DNA of 64,000 nt from Candidatus Raymondbacteria bacterium RIFOXYA2_FULL_49_16 (GTDB taxonomy: Bacteria; Fibrobacterota; OXYB2-FULL-49-7; XYB2-FULL-49-35): contig MFYT01000008.1 in assembly GCA_001789205.1 (NCBI GenBank), positions 62,001 to 126,000 of the forward strand. Reading direction: 5' to 3'. Below, piece after piece: positions 24,687 through 34,520 of the stretch. Under the pieces are notes generated by a model. The model saw nothing but the letters and a program-made list of their open reading frames with translations, was not told the origin of the DNA and ran no database searches. The position numbers were made by a program, and so were the translations under genes. The first letter of the stretch is position 1, and the number at the start of each line of letters is the position of its first letter.

Positions 24687-26690
24687 TCAATCTTCGGTTG
24701 GCGCCTTTTTCCCGTATTTTTCAATTACCTTCTGTGCTTGCTGGGAAGGAACTATTTCATAGTTCGAGAAGGTCATCTCAAATGTTCCCCGTCCCTGGGT
24801 AAGAGCTTTCAGGTCAATTGTGTACCTCAGTATTTCAGCATAGGGAACATGGGCCTTAATAAGGGTAAGGCCATTTCCAAGCGATTCAAGCCCTTCAACA
24901 CGGCCACGACGCTGATTTAAATCACCCATTACATCACCAGTATATTCGTCAGGGATAAAAACTTTAAGCTCGTATATGGGTTCAAGAAGAATCGGGCTGG
25001 CCTGTTTCTGGGCTTCCTGGAATGCGCCTCTCCCAGCTGTCCGAAAGGCCATTTCATTTGAGTCTACTGGATGGTACTTGCCGTCCAGGACCAGTGTACG
25101 GATATCGACCACAGGGAAACCAGCAAGAGCCCCATGTTCCATAGCAGCAATCACACCCTTTTCAACCGCAGGTATAAACTGTTTCGGAATGTTGCCCCCG
25201 ACAACTTTATTGAGGAATTCGTATTTCTCACCCCGTTTCATTGGCTCAATATCTAAAATGACATGGGCGAATTGGCCAGCGCCTCCTGTCTGCTTCTTAT
25301 GCTTATAATCCCCATGGGCTTTTCGCTGAATTGTTTCACGGTACGGAACTATCAGTTCGACTTCTTTTACCTTTACTTTAAATTCACGGTCCAGTTTTTT
25401 TAGAACTAATGAGGTTTGGGTGTCCCCAACACCATAGAAGATAGTCTGTTTAGTTTCAGGATCTCTACGAATATGCATGATCGGGTCATCTTCAACGATT
25501 TTTGAAAGTCCATTGGCCATCTTATCTTCAGTACCTTTTACTTCGACCTCAATGGCCACTGCGTGGCATGGTTTTGGATAGGGAAGGGTGATGTCACACG
25601 CGCTGCCGATTGAATCCCCTGCCTTGGGTGCATTGATTTTAACAAAAGTGGCAATATCTCCGGATACGGCCTGGGTGATGTCTTCGAGTTTTTTTCCAAA
25701 GATGTGAGCTATTTTTCCTTTTTCATTTTCCCCGGTTCTGCTGTTTGGAAGTGATGTGTCGGAGAGAATTGACCCATCAAAAACCTTGAAATAGGAAAGC
25801 TTTCCTATAAAGGGATCATTAATTGTTTTGAAAATAAGAGCTGATGGCGTTCCGGAATTTTTCACCTTAGGCTGTGGCGCTGCACTGATGATAAGATCGA
25901 GTAATTGTTGGATCCCGATATTCTTTGTAGCGCAACCGCACAGTACGGGGATAATAGTATTTTCCTTGAGACCAAGGCTGATCCCTTTCAGTATTTCTTC
26001 TGAAGAAAGTTCTCCTGATTCCAGGTATTTATTCATAAGACTTTCATCGGTCCCGGCAATGTTTTCCATAACAGCAGACCGTAGCGATGTAGCCTCATCC
26101 TTAAGATCCGCCGGTATCTCAACTGTTTTGTCTTCAGTATATGCCTTCATGCTGATCAGATCAACAACACCTTTAAAATTTATCTCAGCGCCGATCGGGA
26201 TTGTAATTGGGATAATTTTATCAGCGCCAAACTTGGCCTTCAATTCCTCGAAAACCTTTTGATAGTTTGAGTTTTCCCTATCAAGTTTATTGATGAAGAC
26301 AAGTCGCGCATTACCCGAATGCTCTGAACGCTGCCAAGTTTGAAGCGTCTGAACTTGGATTCCCGAAGCGGCACACACAACAGAAATTACCGTTTCGGTT
26401 ACTGCCAAACCGCTTATGACATCGCCGATGAAATCAGGAAACCCAGGGGTGTCTACAAGATTAATTTTGCCATTTTTAAGCGCGATGCCGGCAACGGATA
26501 GGTTAATCGAATTCTTGCGCTCAATTTCAAACTGATCCCAATCCATTACAGAGTTTCCGTTGTCAACGGATCCCTGTTTCGCAATGGCTTTTGCCTGAAA
26601 AAGCATTGCTTCGGCAAGACTAGTCTTGCCCGAAAGCCCGTGACCGATAAGGCATACATTTCTAATCTGGTCTGTAGGATATTCTTTCAC
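24687..26690 (-). CDS. EF-G-like translational GTPase (FusA2 type)
   Basis: 667 residues with all five EF-G domains, slightly shorter than canonical EF-G. G1 is GHGLSGKTS rather than GHVDHGKT; G2 is KNSINLSV; G3 is DTPGFPDF; G4 is NKLD. These variants are typical of the EF-G-like paralogue found beside a normal fusA in many bacteria, whose exact role (translocation backup or ribosome recycling) is unsettled. Domain IV keeps the YKHKKQTGGAGQFA and HPVDSNEMAFRTAGRGAF motifs. It follows the PBP gene by 81 bases and has a CTATATT element 36 bases upstream. Confidence 0.9.
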   Translation of the reverse strand: MKEYPTDQIRNVCLIGHGLSGKTSLAEAMLFQAKAIAKQGSVDNGNSVMDWDQFEIERKNSINLSVAGIALKNGKINLVDTPGFPDFIGDVISGLAVTETVISVVCAASGIQVQTLQTWQRSEHSGNARLVFINKLDRENSNYQKVFEELKAKFGADKIIPITIPIGAEINFKGVVDLISMKAYTEDKTVEIPADLKDEATSLRSAVMENIAGTDESLMNKYLESGELSSEEILKGISLGLKENTIIPVLCGCATKNIGIQQLLDLIISAAPQPKVKNSGTPSALIFKTINDPFIGKLSYFKVFDGSILSDTSLPNSRTGENEKGKIAHIFGKKLEDITQAVSGDIATFVKINAPKAGDSIGSACDITLPYPKPCHAVAIEVEVKGTEDKMANGLSKIVEDDPIMHIRRDPETKQTIFYGVGDTQTSLVLKKLDREFKVKVKEVELIVPYRETIQRKAHGDYKHKKQTGGAGQFAHVILDIEPMKRGEKYEFLNKVVGGNIPKQFIPAVEKGVIAAMEHGALAGFPVVDIRTLVLDGKYHPVDSNEMAFRTAGRGAFQEAQKQASPILLEPIYELKVFIPDEYTGDVMGDLNQRRGRVEGLESLGNGLTLIKAHVPYAEILRYTIDLKALTQGRGTFEMTFSNYEIVPSQQAQKVIEKYGKKAPTED

Positions 26691-26725
26691 TTATACCTCC
26701 GCATGATAGAGAAAATAGAAAAGCA

Positions 26726-26732
26726 AATATAG
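26726..26732 (-). promoter_or_regulatory. Putative -10 element (CTATATT) of the EF-G-like gene
   Basis: CTATATT on the minus strand, 36 bases upstream of the ATG; a good ribosome site (GGAGG) lies between. The 7-mer recurs before the SH3-like and FapA genes. Confidence 0.35.
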
Positions 26733-26771
26733 TAATTTGATCTTTTCTGGAACAAATGAAATGTCATTGGG

Positions 26772-29144
26772 TTACATCATGTATATATTAGTCCCTTTTT
26801 TTTTCTTATCTCCCTCTGGTTCGTCAGTTGGCTTCTCTTCATTTTTTCTCTTATAAATCCCAAAGGGATCAATATTGTTCTTATCAAAGGTACGTTGCAC
26901 TCTATGGTCAATGGTACAAATATCGGGTTCGGTACCTATAACAAATACTTCGTTATAGGTACTGTCGCAATCGTCTTTCGCAAGCATATGAGATTCTTTG
27001 CAGATATTCTGAGTAATAATGCCCATGGGCTTTTCAAAATCAATGGTCGGTATTTTCAGAGAATCATATGCATACAACATGAATTCAGTCCAAGCAGGCA
27101 GGGCAGCACTCGAACCGGTCTTCCCTTGCCCTAGCGAGCGTTTCTCATCAATACCGATCCAAACCCCGCAGGTCATAATAGGAGTAAAGCCGATAAACCA
27201 TGCGTCAGTATATTCATTAGTCGTGCCTGTTTTACCACCTGCGGGCCAGGTTACGCCCTTAGCCGACGCAGCATAGGCAGTGCCATTTGTAATAACCGAA
27301 CGGAGCATTGATGACATGATATAAGCCGTTTTGGGATCGAGTACTGTATGGGAAATCGGACGATGGGTTTCTACGACATTGCCCTCCCGGTCAAAAATAT
27401 CTTCGATGAAATAGGGTTCTGCCCTTACACCATTGTTCGCAAATGCGCTGTACGCGGAAAACAGTTTGAGCGGGATGACCTCGCAGGACCCTATGGCAAG
27501 AGATGGAACAGGGGAAAGGTGGCTTTTATTTAGGCCCATATTCACAGCATAGTTGATAACCGTAGCGGTCCCGACTTTCTGTTGAAGTTTGATGGCAATC
27601 GTATTAATAGATAAATATAGGGCTCGCCGTAAAGTCGTAGGCCCATTGAATTCTCGGGTATAATTTTCTGGCCGCCATTCTCCTTGGATCGGATCATATA
27701 TAGAGAAAGCTTGGTCTAGCATGACCGATGCGGGAGTATACCCGTTATCCATGGCGGCAGTATAGATAAACGGCTTAAAGGCCGATCCCGGCTGCCGGAA
27801 AGCCTGAACGACTCTGTTAAATTTGCTTTTTTCAAAATTGTACCCTCCGATAAGCGATTGGATCGCGCCGGTTTTATTATCCAATACGCAAAACGCTATC
27901 TGGACTTTTCTATACTTGAGTGAATCGTGAAGTGCTGGCCTTATTATTTTCCTGACCATGACTCCAGTAGAATCTTGTACCATTTCCGAGGAGGAGTACT
28001 TATTTCTGAAAAGTGTATCGCATTGTTTGACAATAGAATCAAGATGTTCCAGAATGGTCATAGTAGTCATCTTGTAGCGTTTTTCAAGTTCAAGCTCGCG
28101 GATAAATTTATTATTCAGTGATATCTGAAGACTGTCGACCCAATCTGTACAGATATTCTCAGCTTTCTCTTGGTATAGATTATTAAGGGTAGTATGAACG
28201 GAGAATCCGCTGTTGTATAGGGTCTTTGCCCCATATTTTTTTTCCAGGTATTGGCGTACCATTTCCACATAATAGGGGGCTTTTCCAGCCTTTTCCGCCA
28301 ACTCGACCACGACAAGGGAAGATGACGCCTCATTTTCGTACTCTGCCTGGGAAATATAACCTCCATTAAGCATGGCGCGTAACACAATATTTTTACGTTT
28401 TTCAGTGTTTTCTTGATATAGATCTGGCCTGAAGTATTCAGGTCTTTGAACTATGGCCGCGAGAGCCGCAGCTTCGGAAATGGTTATGTCGCAAAGTGAA
28501 TTTTTCCCAAAGTATTTCTGAGCCGCTGCTTGGAAGCCATAGGTTCCGGCGCCCATATACATCTGGTTCATATAAAATTCAAGGATATCTTTTTTTGTAT
28601 ATGTTTTTTCGATTTGAACTGCGGTCATGAGCTCCTTAATTTTTCTTTTTAAGGTTCTTTCACGTCCAATAGTAGAATAAAGATTGCGTGCCAGCTGCAT
28701 TGAAAGGGTGCTTCCTCCACGGATGTTTCCTTTAAGAAACACTCCCTTTAAAATATCGGGAACAGTATATACGTCTAGACCCCAGTGATACCAGAATCGA
28801 TTATCTTCGATCGCAATAATTGCATTGTATACATGAAGAGGCATATCTTCAAGTGAGCGCCATATCCGGCGCTCAGTGTAGAACTCTTTCAGAAGAGTGT
28901 TATCTGCGGAATACACTTTGGTAATGAGGTTTGGCTGAATATTTTCAAGTTGAGATATCGACGGAAGCTCGTTCTTTATGCCATTGAATAGCAATACAAT
29001 AATGATGGATACTAATGCAAATAATGAAGTCGCAATTATGGCTGAAAAAACGATAGTTTTTTTTAGAGACAGATTTTTATTTGGTTTAAAATTAAACTGG
29101 AAGTAGCTGCTTTCGGGGGATTTAAACATTTTATCGTTTGGCAT
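26772..29144 (-). CDS. Class A penicillin-binding protein, PBP1A type
   Basis: Bifunctional glycosyltransferase/transpeptidase that polymerises and cross-links peptidoglycan in the periplasm. 790 residues: a cytoplasmic basic N-terminus, one membrane helix (about 30-52), the GT51 domain with EDNRFWYHWGLD and GGSTLSMQLARNLY, then the transpeptidase domain with the SxxK serine in RQPGSAFKPFIY, the SxN motif SIN and KTGTTNEYTDAWFIG. All catalytic motifs are intact. The last 30 residues are rich in Lys and Glu and probably disordered. Divergent from the TPR protein at 29338. Confidence 0.95.
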   Translation of the reverse strand: MPNDKMFKSPESSYFQFNFKPNKNLSLKKTIVFSAIIATSLFALVSIIIVLLFNGIKNELPSISQLENIQPNLITKVYSADNTLLKEFYTERRIWRSLEDMPLHVYNAIIAIEDNRFWYHWGLDVYTVPDILKGVFLKGNIRGGSTLSMQLARNLYSTIGRERTLKRKIKELMTAVQIEKTYTKKDILEFYMNQMYMGAGTYGFQAAAQKYFGKNSLCDITISEAAALAAIVQRPEYFRPDLYQENTEKRKNIVLRAMLNGGYISQAEYENEASSSLVVVELAEKAGKAPYYVEMVRQYLEKKYGAKTLYNSGFSVHTTLNNLYQEKAENICTDWVDSLQISLNNKFIRELELEKRYKMTTMTILEHLDSIVKQCDTLFRNKYSSSEMVQDSTGVMVRKIIRPALHDSLKYRKVQIAFCVLDNKTGAIQSLIGGYNFEKSKFNRVVQAFRQPGSAFKPFIYTAAMDNGYTPASVMLDQAFSIYDPIQGEWRPENYTREFNGPTTLRRALYLSINTIAIKLQQKVGTATVINYAVNMGLNKSHLSPVPSLAIGSCEVIPLKLFSAYSAFANNGVRAEPYFIEDIFDREGNVVETHRPISHTVLDPKTAYIMSSMLRSVITNGTAYAASAKGVTWPAGGKTGTTNEYTDAWFIGFTPIMTCGVWIGIDEKRSLGQGKTGSSAALPAWTEFMLYAYDSLKIPTIDFEKPMGIITQNICKESHMLAKDDCDSTYNEVFVIGTEPDICTIDHRVQRTFDKNNIDPFGIYKRKNEEKPTDEPEGDKKKKGTNIYMM

Positions 29145-29337
29145 ATGGGAATAAAAATAGTTATCACCAAGTTTGAATGTAAAGTCATATACATGGAAAG
29201 TACGTACAAATATTCAAACATAATCATCGCAATGAAATAATTTGAATATAGGTTTTAAAAGCACGTTTTCCTTCGCATAAAAAATGTTTAAAACAGTACT
29301 AGATAATTAATTATATTTATATTACTAAAGGCAAACA

Positions 29338-31047
29338 ATGTATATTGATAAATCAAGTAAGTCAACTCTTCTGAAATTCCGGCAGAATCCTGCTGACCAA
29401 CGTATTCAGACTGAAGTCAACCGGATGTACTGGGATGCGATTTATAAATTAGTTCGTGAATCAGCAGGTGCGGGAAAGGCGTCCCGGCTCGATCTTTCCG
29501 CACACGCGCTTCTTTTTGATTGCGGGATACTTGATTTTGACCTTATAGACGGTGGCAGAAAGCAGGCGGAATCCTTTATTGCTGAAAATAAATCCGTACC
29601 AGATAAGAATATTTATACATTCAGCGAGTGGCTTGCGCGGGAATATCAACGCGCTCTGAGCTTTGATAAAAAGGATGAGTTACGCCAGGAGATTAAGTTG
29701 CTTGACTCTCAGATATATCGTAAATGGGACGAAATAAAGGAATTTCAGAACGAGAGACGATCGTTTTTTTCTTCAAAACTCGACGGTCTTTCCGGCAAGG
29801 GAAGAATGTATGCGAATCCCCTTGCGGTCATGGATAGATTTTATCAGATCGAGAATGCCGAACAGCTTTTTTACGATATTTCCGTGGCCCAGAAAGAGAT
29901 TGCAGGAGGGAAATTCCTTGATATAAGCGCGAAACGCGAACTCGTCCAGAAGAACACCGAACAGCAGAAGCTAAAGACCGCGTTTTCAAATCTGTTAAAT
30001 GAAACTATGGATTTTGAATCTGTGAAAGAGATGCAGGGGTTCGGGGATTCGATCACAGTATTGACCGGGGAAGTAATTGAGCTGGAAATCGCAAAGAGGA
30101 AAATGGATGTAAATCTGGAGAAAATAAATGCTGAATCAGCAAACTTTTCTCCTCAGGAGATTGAGGCGCGGATCAATGAAATTATCGATTATCTCAGGGA
30201 ATTAGTGACATTGTCGAGTAAACGTGTGCACGCCATGTCTCTCTCGGTAACCGCGCTCATATCTGTACCGGCGACAAAAATGTCAGTTAAAACAGTGTTA
30301 GAGAAAATTAGCGAGTTTGACCCAAAAGTTTTTAAGAATGAAAGGGTCAAATACATGGGCATGCCAAATTTTGTCATTGTGCCTGGCTATGGAAAATCAC
30401 TCTACGACTGGAAAAACAACGCAATTATTATTCCTTCACTTTCATATGGAAAGCTAGACGAGTCTATCTTTTATGGAGTTATTGAATACAAGCTCGATGC
30501 CGACGAGGATAAAGTCCTGTTGATGGAGTATAATAAAATTGAGGAAAACAAGGGGATCAAATCACATCTGCGTCTAAAGGAAAAGTTTTCGAAAGACTAT
30601 GTCGTTTATATGAGCCAGGAAACCCGTGGCTACAAAGTACTCCCCAAAGATACCCGGGTATTTTTCAACAGGGAAATATCTCCAGTCAGATACGAAATAA
30701 AGATGCCTCTTGAATATGACCCTGTGGCCATGTCACAGGAAGCCTTTGTGGATCTCAAACAACAATTGCAAACGCACGTTAAAAGCGGTCAGGGGTCAGC
30801 GGAACATTTTTATGGCATGGGAATTATTGACGGTTATTACGAAGCCTATGATGCGGCAATTGAAAATATGAAACAAGCGCTGACTCTGCAGCCCGATTTT
30901 CTCGACGCCCTGTATAATCTTGGTATTGTGTATATGAAAAAACACATGCGCAAAGAGGCTGCGCAATGTTTCACAATGTATATACAGAAAACCCCCCAGA
31001 GTTGGTGGACATCTGTTTGTCAAGAATACCTTACAAAACTGCGTTAG
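29338..31047 (+). CDS. Large coiled-coil/TPR protein of unknown function
   Basis: 569 residues, no signal peptide and no membrane helix, so probably cytoplasmic. Residues about 95-300 are highly charged and helical with heptad-like spacing, suggesting coiled coils. Residues 300-480 look globular with beta strands. Residues about 490-560 contain two TPR units (YGMGIIDGYYEAYDAAIENM, then YNLGIVYMKKHMRKEA). I do not recognise the family. The ribosome site AAAGG precedes the ATG. trpS follows 11 bases later. The 193-base gap upstream is AT-rich and must hold divergent promoters, but no convincing boxes stand out for this gene. Confidence 0.7.
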   Translation: MYIDKSSKSTLLKFRQNPADQRIQTEVNRMYWDAIYKLVRESAGAGKASRLDLSAHALLFDCGILDFDLIDGGRKQAESFIAENKSVPDKNIYTFSEWLAREYQRALSFDKKDELRQEIKLLDSQIYRKWDEIKEFQNERRSFFSSKLDGLSGKGRMYANPLAVMDRFYQIENAEQLFYDISVAQKEIAGGKFLDISAKRELVQKNTEQQKLKTAFSNLLNETMDFESVKEMQGFGDSITVLTGEVIELEIAKRKMDVNLEKINAESANFSPQEIEARINEIIDYLRELVTLSSKRVHAMSLSVTALISVPATKMSVKTVLEKISEFDPKVFKNERVKYMGMPNFVIVPGYGKSLYDWKNNAIIIPSLSYGKLDESIFYGVIEYKLDADEDKVLLMEYNKIEENKGIKSHLRLKEKFSKDYVVYMSQETRGYKVLPKDTRVFFNREISPVRYEIKMPLEYDPVAMSQEAFVDLKQQLQTHVKSGQGSAEHFYGMGIIDGYYEAYDAAIENMKQALTLQPDFLDALYNLGIVYMKKHMRKEAAQCFTMYIQKTPQSWWTSVCQEYLTKLR

Positions 31048-31058
31048 GAACAGAATAC

Positions 31059-32036
31059 ATGAAGAAGCGCCTTTTCAGCGGAATCCAACCGAGTGGAGAT
31101 ATCCATATAGGTAATTATCTTGGTGCATTGAAGAATTGGGTGGCAATGGCTAGGCAATACGATTCCATCTTTTGCGTTGTCGACTATCATGCGATTACCA
31201 TTCCTTACGATACCGCAGGTTTCCGGTCGCGTATACTCCATACAGCGGCAATGCTCATGGCTGTTGGTCTGAAACCTGAAGAATGTAAAATATTTGTTCA
31301 ATCACACGTTCCAGAACATACGGAATTGTGCTGGGTGCTCAGTACCGTCATTCAGATGGGACACCTAGAACGCATGATCCAGTACAAGGAAAAATCAAAA
31401 CAACATGCTGAAAATATTAATGTCGGTCTCTTTACATATCCTGTTCTTCAAGCCGCGGATATTTTGATCTATAAAGCTGAAGTGGTGCCGGTTGGAGAGG
31501 ATCAAATCCAGCATATCGAACTCTCACGGGAAATAGCGCGTAAATTTAACACGCGTTTTGGTCCAATTTTTCCTGAACCTCTTGAAAAGGTATCTGCCGG
31601 GGCTAGAATTATGGGTCTTGATGGACAGGCTAAGATGAGCAAAAGTCTCGGCAACACTATCGCGCTTACTGATACGCCTGAAATAATCCACCAGAAATTA
31701 AAAACCGCGGTAACTGATGTAAACAGAAAACGAAGGTCCGACACTGGCAATCCTGACGTGTGTAATCTTTTTACGTTGCACAAATATTTTTCCGGCAGCG
31801 AAACAGTAGATGAAATCAACAAGGAATGCCGGAATGCCGGCATAGGCTGTATAGATTGCAAAACCAAATTGGCCGCACACATGTCGGCCGAGCTGAACCC
31901 AATACGTGAACGGTATAATGCGATAGTCTCACATACAGAAGATGTGGTTGGGCATCTTGAGTCAGGGGCCAATCAATGCAGGGAAATGGCCCGACAAACC
32001 ATGGGTGAGGTGCGTTCCGCCATTGGTATCCGATGA
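31059..32036 (+). CDS. trpS: Tryptophanyl-tRNA synthetase
   Basis: Class I synthetase that charges tRNA(Trp). 325 residues, normal. The HIGH motif appears as PSGDIHIGNYLGAL and the KMSKS loop as AKMSKSLGN. The start ATG at 31059 is set by TAGGAACAG 6-13 bases upstream and by alignment to the family start (KKRLFSGIQPSG). Its TGA overlaps the next start (ATGA), so it is translationally coupled to the TldD-like gene. Confidence 0.97.
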   Translation: MKKRLFSGIQPSGDIHIGNYLGALKNWVAMARQYDSIFCVVDYHAITIPYDTAGFRSRILHTAAMLMAVGLKPEECKIFVQSHVPEHTELCWVLSTVIQMGHLERMIQYKEKSKQHAENINVGLFTYPVLQAADILIYKAEVVPVGEDQIQHIELSREIARKFNTRFGPIFPEPLEKVSAGARIMGLDGQAKMSKSLGNTIALTDTPEIIHQKLKTAVTDVNRKRRSDTGNPDVCNLFTLHKYFSGSETVDEINKECRNAGIGCIDCKTKLAAHMSAELNPIRERYNAIVSHTEDVVGHLESGANQCREMARQTMGEVRSAIGIR

Positions 32037-33388
32037 TCGAAGAAATTCACCGATTCACAAGGAATTCGCCTTCTGATTTTCTTGAGATACGTCTCGAGGA
32101 AGTCTCTAAAACTTATTGTACCTTTCAGGGACAAGAGCTAGAAGAAGCCGGTCATACAGAAACATCAGGAGGATGTGTCAGGGCGTGTCACCGTGGCGGA
32201 TGGGGATTTTCCTCTTTTACCCTCCTAAAGGATCTTCCGAGGGCAGTCGATGAGGCTGTCAGACAGGCCGCCTATACGGGAACCGGAACAACGCGTCTAC
32301 AACCTCCAGAACCAGTTGCAGACCGCTATATACACTGTCCTGAACCCTGTCCAGATAGCGTTTCTTTGGACGATAAGATCGGTATAGCGTCCTCCTATAA
32401 TTCAATACTTCTGGCGCATCCACGTATTGTGACGTCCCGTGTTTCCTATCTCGATAGAATGCGGCATGTTTATTATGCGTCCTCATTCGGGATAAGAATA
32501 GAACAGTCCCAGTTTTTTTCCGGCATCACTTTTTCTGCAATGGCGCGCGATGGCATGAATGTACAGCGCGCCTATCATTCAACGGGAGATCATCGTGGTT
32601 TCTCTAACGTTCTTGGACTCGAATCAAAAGCTGAGGAAATAAAACAACGTGCCATAGATCTTTTGGGTGCCAGAAAAATACCGGGTGGCCGTCATGCCGT
32701 TCTCCTTGATCCCAAACTTGCAGGGGTATTCGCTCACGAAGCGTTTGGACATATGAGTGAGGCTGATTTTATTTACGAAAATCCTCATATTGCGAACAAA
32801 ATGAAGATTGGCGTACCCTTTGGACCTTCATTTCTCAATATTGTCGACCGGGGAGACTTGCTGGCTGAATGCGGAGGATATGCGTATGACGATGAAGGAG
32901 TAAAAAGTAGAGAAAACTATCTCATACGGGAAGGGTCGCTTTCGGGACATTTGCATTCCATGGAAACCGCTTCAAAAATGGGTGAGCCCCTTTCCGGCAA
33001 TGCGCGGGCCATCAGCAATCGATTCAAACCAATTGTTCGCATGTCATGCACCTATATCGAACCTGGAGATCACCGGTTTGATGATCTAGTCTTACGAATG
33101 GATGATGGCATCTATGCGGTGGGTATGCTTGGAGGAAACACGGACCTAGAACAATTCACTTTCTCAGCAGAGTATGCCTACCGGGTTAAAAATGGTAAAC
33201 GTTGTGAACTCTTGCGCGACGTAATTCTGACAGGCAACCTATTTGAAACGCTGAAGAATATTACCGCATTGGGAAACGATGTGACCCTTTTCGGAGGTAT
33301 GGGAGGGTGCGGAAAAGAAGGGCAGTCTCCGCTTCCGGTGAGCGACGGCGGACCACATGTACTTATCTCCAGTGTTTTAATCGGATAG
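32033..33388 (+). CDS. TldD/PmbA family metalloprotease, TldD-like
   Basis: Cytoplasmic zinc protease family that trims peptides such as modified RiPP precursors and the CcdA antitoxin. 451 residues, normal. The metal motif HEAFGHMSEADFIY is of the TldD (catalytic) type. The C-terminal NITALGNDV ... GGCGKEGQSPLPVSDGGPHV is the family signature. In E. coli TldD works as a heterodimer with TldE/PmbA; no partner gene is in the window. No RiPP-like precursor is visible nearby. Coupled to trpS (4-base overlap) and followed 5 bases later by a small gene. Confidence 0.9.
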   Translation: MIEEIHRFTRNSPSDFLEIRLEEVSKTYCTFQGQELEEAGHTETSGGCVRACHRGGWGFSSFTLLKDLPRAVDEAVRQAAYTGTGTTRLQPPEPVADRYIHCPEPCPDSVSLDDKIGIASSYNSILLAHPRIVTSRVSYLDRMRHVYYASSFGIRIEQSQFFSGITFSAMARDGMNVQRAYHSTGDHRGFSNVLGLESKAEEIKQRAIDLLGARKIPGGRHAVLLDPKLAGVFAHEAFGHMSEADFIYENPHIANKMKIGVPFGPSFLNIVDRGDLLAECGGYAYDDEGVKSRENYLIREGSLSGHLHSMETASKMGEPLSGNARAISNRFKPIVRMSCTYIEPGDHRFDDLVLRMDDGIYAVGMLGGNTDLEQFTFSAEYAYRVKNGKRCELLRDVILTGNLFETLKNITALGNDVTLFGGMGGCGKEGQSPLPVSDGGPHVLISSVLIG

Positions 33389-33393
33389 CAATT

Positions 33394-33645
33394 ATGTTCC
33401 AGAACAGCACGGGAATTTATGATCACCTCGTTACACTCGCTCAATCCTTGCATATTGAAGTAACGGAAGATATGCTTGATGGAAGCAAAGGTGGTTTGTA
33501 TCTTTTTAAGGGTAAACGAACACTCGTGATTAACAAACCCCTTCCTCTTGATCAGAAGATTGACATGCTTGTCGAGGTGTTGAAGAATGAAGATCTGTCC
33601 AATACATATATGCTGCCTGTTGTCCGGGACTTATTAGGAATGTGA
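33394..33645 (+). CDS. Small conserved-looking protein of unknown function
   Basis: 83 residues. The ATG at 33394 is the first start after the tldD stop, and the stop abuts the next gene start directly, so the gene sits in the operon. Central segment GGLYLFKGKRTLVINKPLPL reads as a beta-hairpin, flanked by helices at both ends; no signal peptide, no metal ligands. It is too short to assign. Its position between two intact genes without gaps argues that it is real. Confidence 0.6.
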   Translation: MFQNSTGIYDHLVTLAQSLHIEVTEDMLDGSKGGLYLFKGKRTLVINKPLPLDQKIDMLVEVLKNEDLSNTYMLPVVRDLLGM

Positions 33646-34509
33646 ATGACGAAAGTAAAAATCGGTTTAGTCGGTTCAGGGCATTTTGGCAGATACCATA
33701 TCCAGAATCTGCTTGCGCTTCATGATTATTGCGATATTATTGGAATTAACGATATCGACGTACAACAGGGGCAGAGTGTTGCCGGAAAATATGGTCTCAC
33801 ATTCTATGATGACTGTCATCGGTTATTCCATGCGGTTGATGCTGTTATCGTTGCGGTAAATGCTGCGTCACATGCAGGGGTTGCTGAAAAGGTCATTGAT
33901 GCGGGCAAGCATCTTTTTATAGAGAAACCGATGACCGCAAACGCCGCTGAAGCCCGCCATCTTCTTCAGAGGGCGGAAGCTGGAAGCGTTAAGATTCAGG
34001 TTGGGCATATTGAACGGTACAATTCTGTTTTATATAATTTTTTCAATGAACCTTTGCGTGACGCAATCGTGATTATTACCAGAATATCACCCTTTTCGCC
34101 TAGAGGAACTGACGTTTCAGTTGTCCATGATCTCATGATCCACGACCTGGATATATTAAATTCTGTTCTAAACGAAAGTCCATGTGCAATAACCGCTTCC
34201 GGCGTTCGTGAGAAATCACTGTTTTTAGATTCTTGTATTGCGCATTTAACCTATTCTGCTGGTCTAACGGTCACTATAGAGGCCAGTCGGATATCCGATA
34301 GCAGGATCAGAAAATATTGCGGTATTTTCCAGGGAAAACATAAGGAGGTTGATTTAGACAGTCAATCTGGATTAGAAAATCCCTTAAGGAATGAATTGCA
34401 ATCTTTTTTAGAGACGATCTCCAATAAAGCTCCAATCACAGTAGACGGTAGCAATGGATTGCGCGCTGTGGAGCTCGCAGACGCGATAGTCAGAGCCTCT
34501 TCCCACTAG
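33646..34509 (+). CDS. Gfo/Idh/MocA family oxidoreductase
   Basis: NAD(P)-dependent sugar dehydrogenase family, 287 residues (short for the usual 320-380). It has the Rossmann loop GLVGSGHFGRYH (4-17), the catalytic lysine in FIEKPMT, and VGHIERYNSVLYNFF, resembling the HxERxNP region of UDP-GlcNAc 3-dehydrogenases (GnnA-like). A later HDLMIHDLDI motif is the usual HxxDxLL-like segment. An aminosugar-nucleotide substrate is therefore possible, but the GnnB aminotransferase partner is not visible. It abuts the preceding gene and the TonB receptor-like gene follows 11 bases after the stop. Confidence 0.82.
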   Translation: MTKVKIGLVGSGHFGRYHIQNLLALHDYCDIIGINDIDVQQGQSVAGKYGLTFYDDCHRLFHAVDAVIVAVNAASHAGVAEKVIDAGKHLFIEKPMTANAAEARHLLQRAEAGSVKIQVGHIERYNSVLYNFFNEPLRDAIVIITRISPFSPRGTDVSVVHDLMIHDLDILNSVLNESPCAITASGVREKSLFLDSCIAHLTYSAGLTVTIEASRISDSRIRKYCGIFQGKHKEVDLDSQSGLENPLRNELQSFLETISNKAPITVDGSNGLRAVELADAIVRASSH

Positions 34510-34520
34510 TGGTTGTACGC

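Noticed and set aside
32033-33388. RiPP biosynthesis cluster suggested by the TldD-like protease
   Set aside because: No precursor peptide, modifying enzyme or exporter of that kind is seen around it; TldD proteins are widespread outside RiPP clusters.
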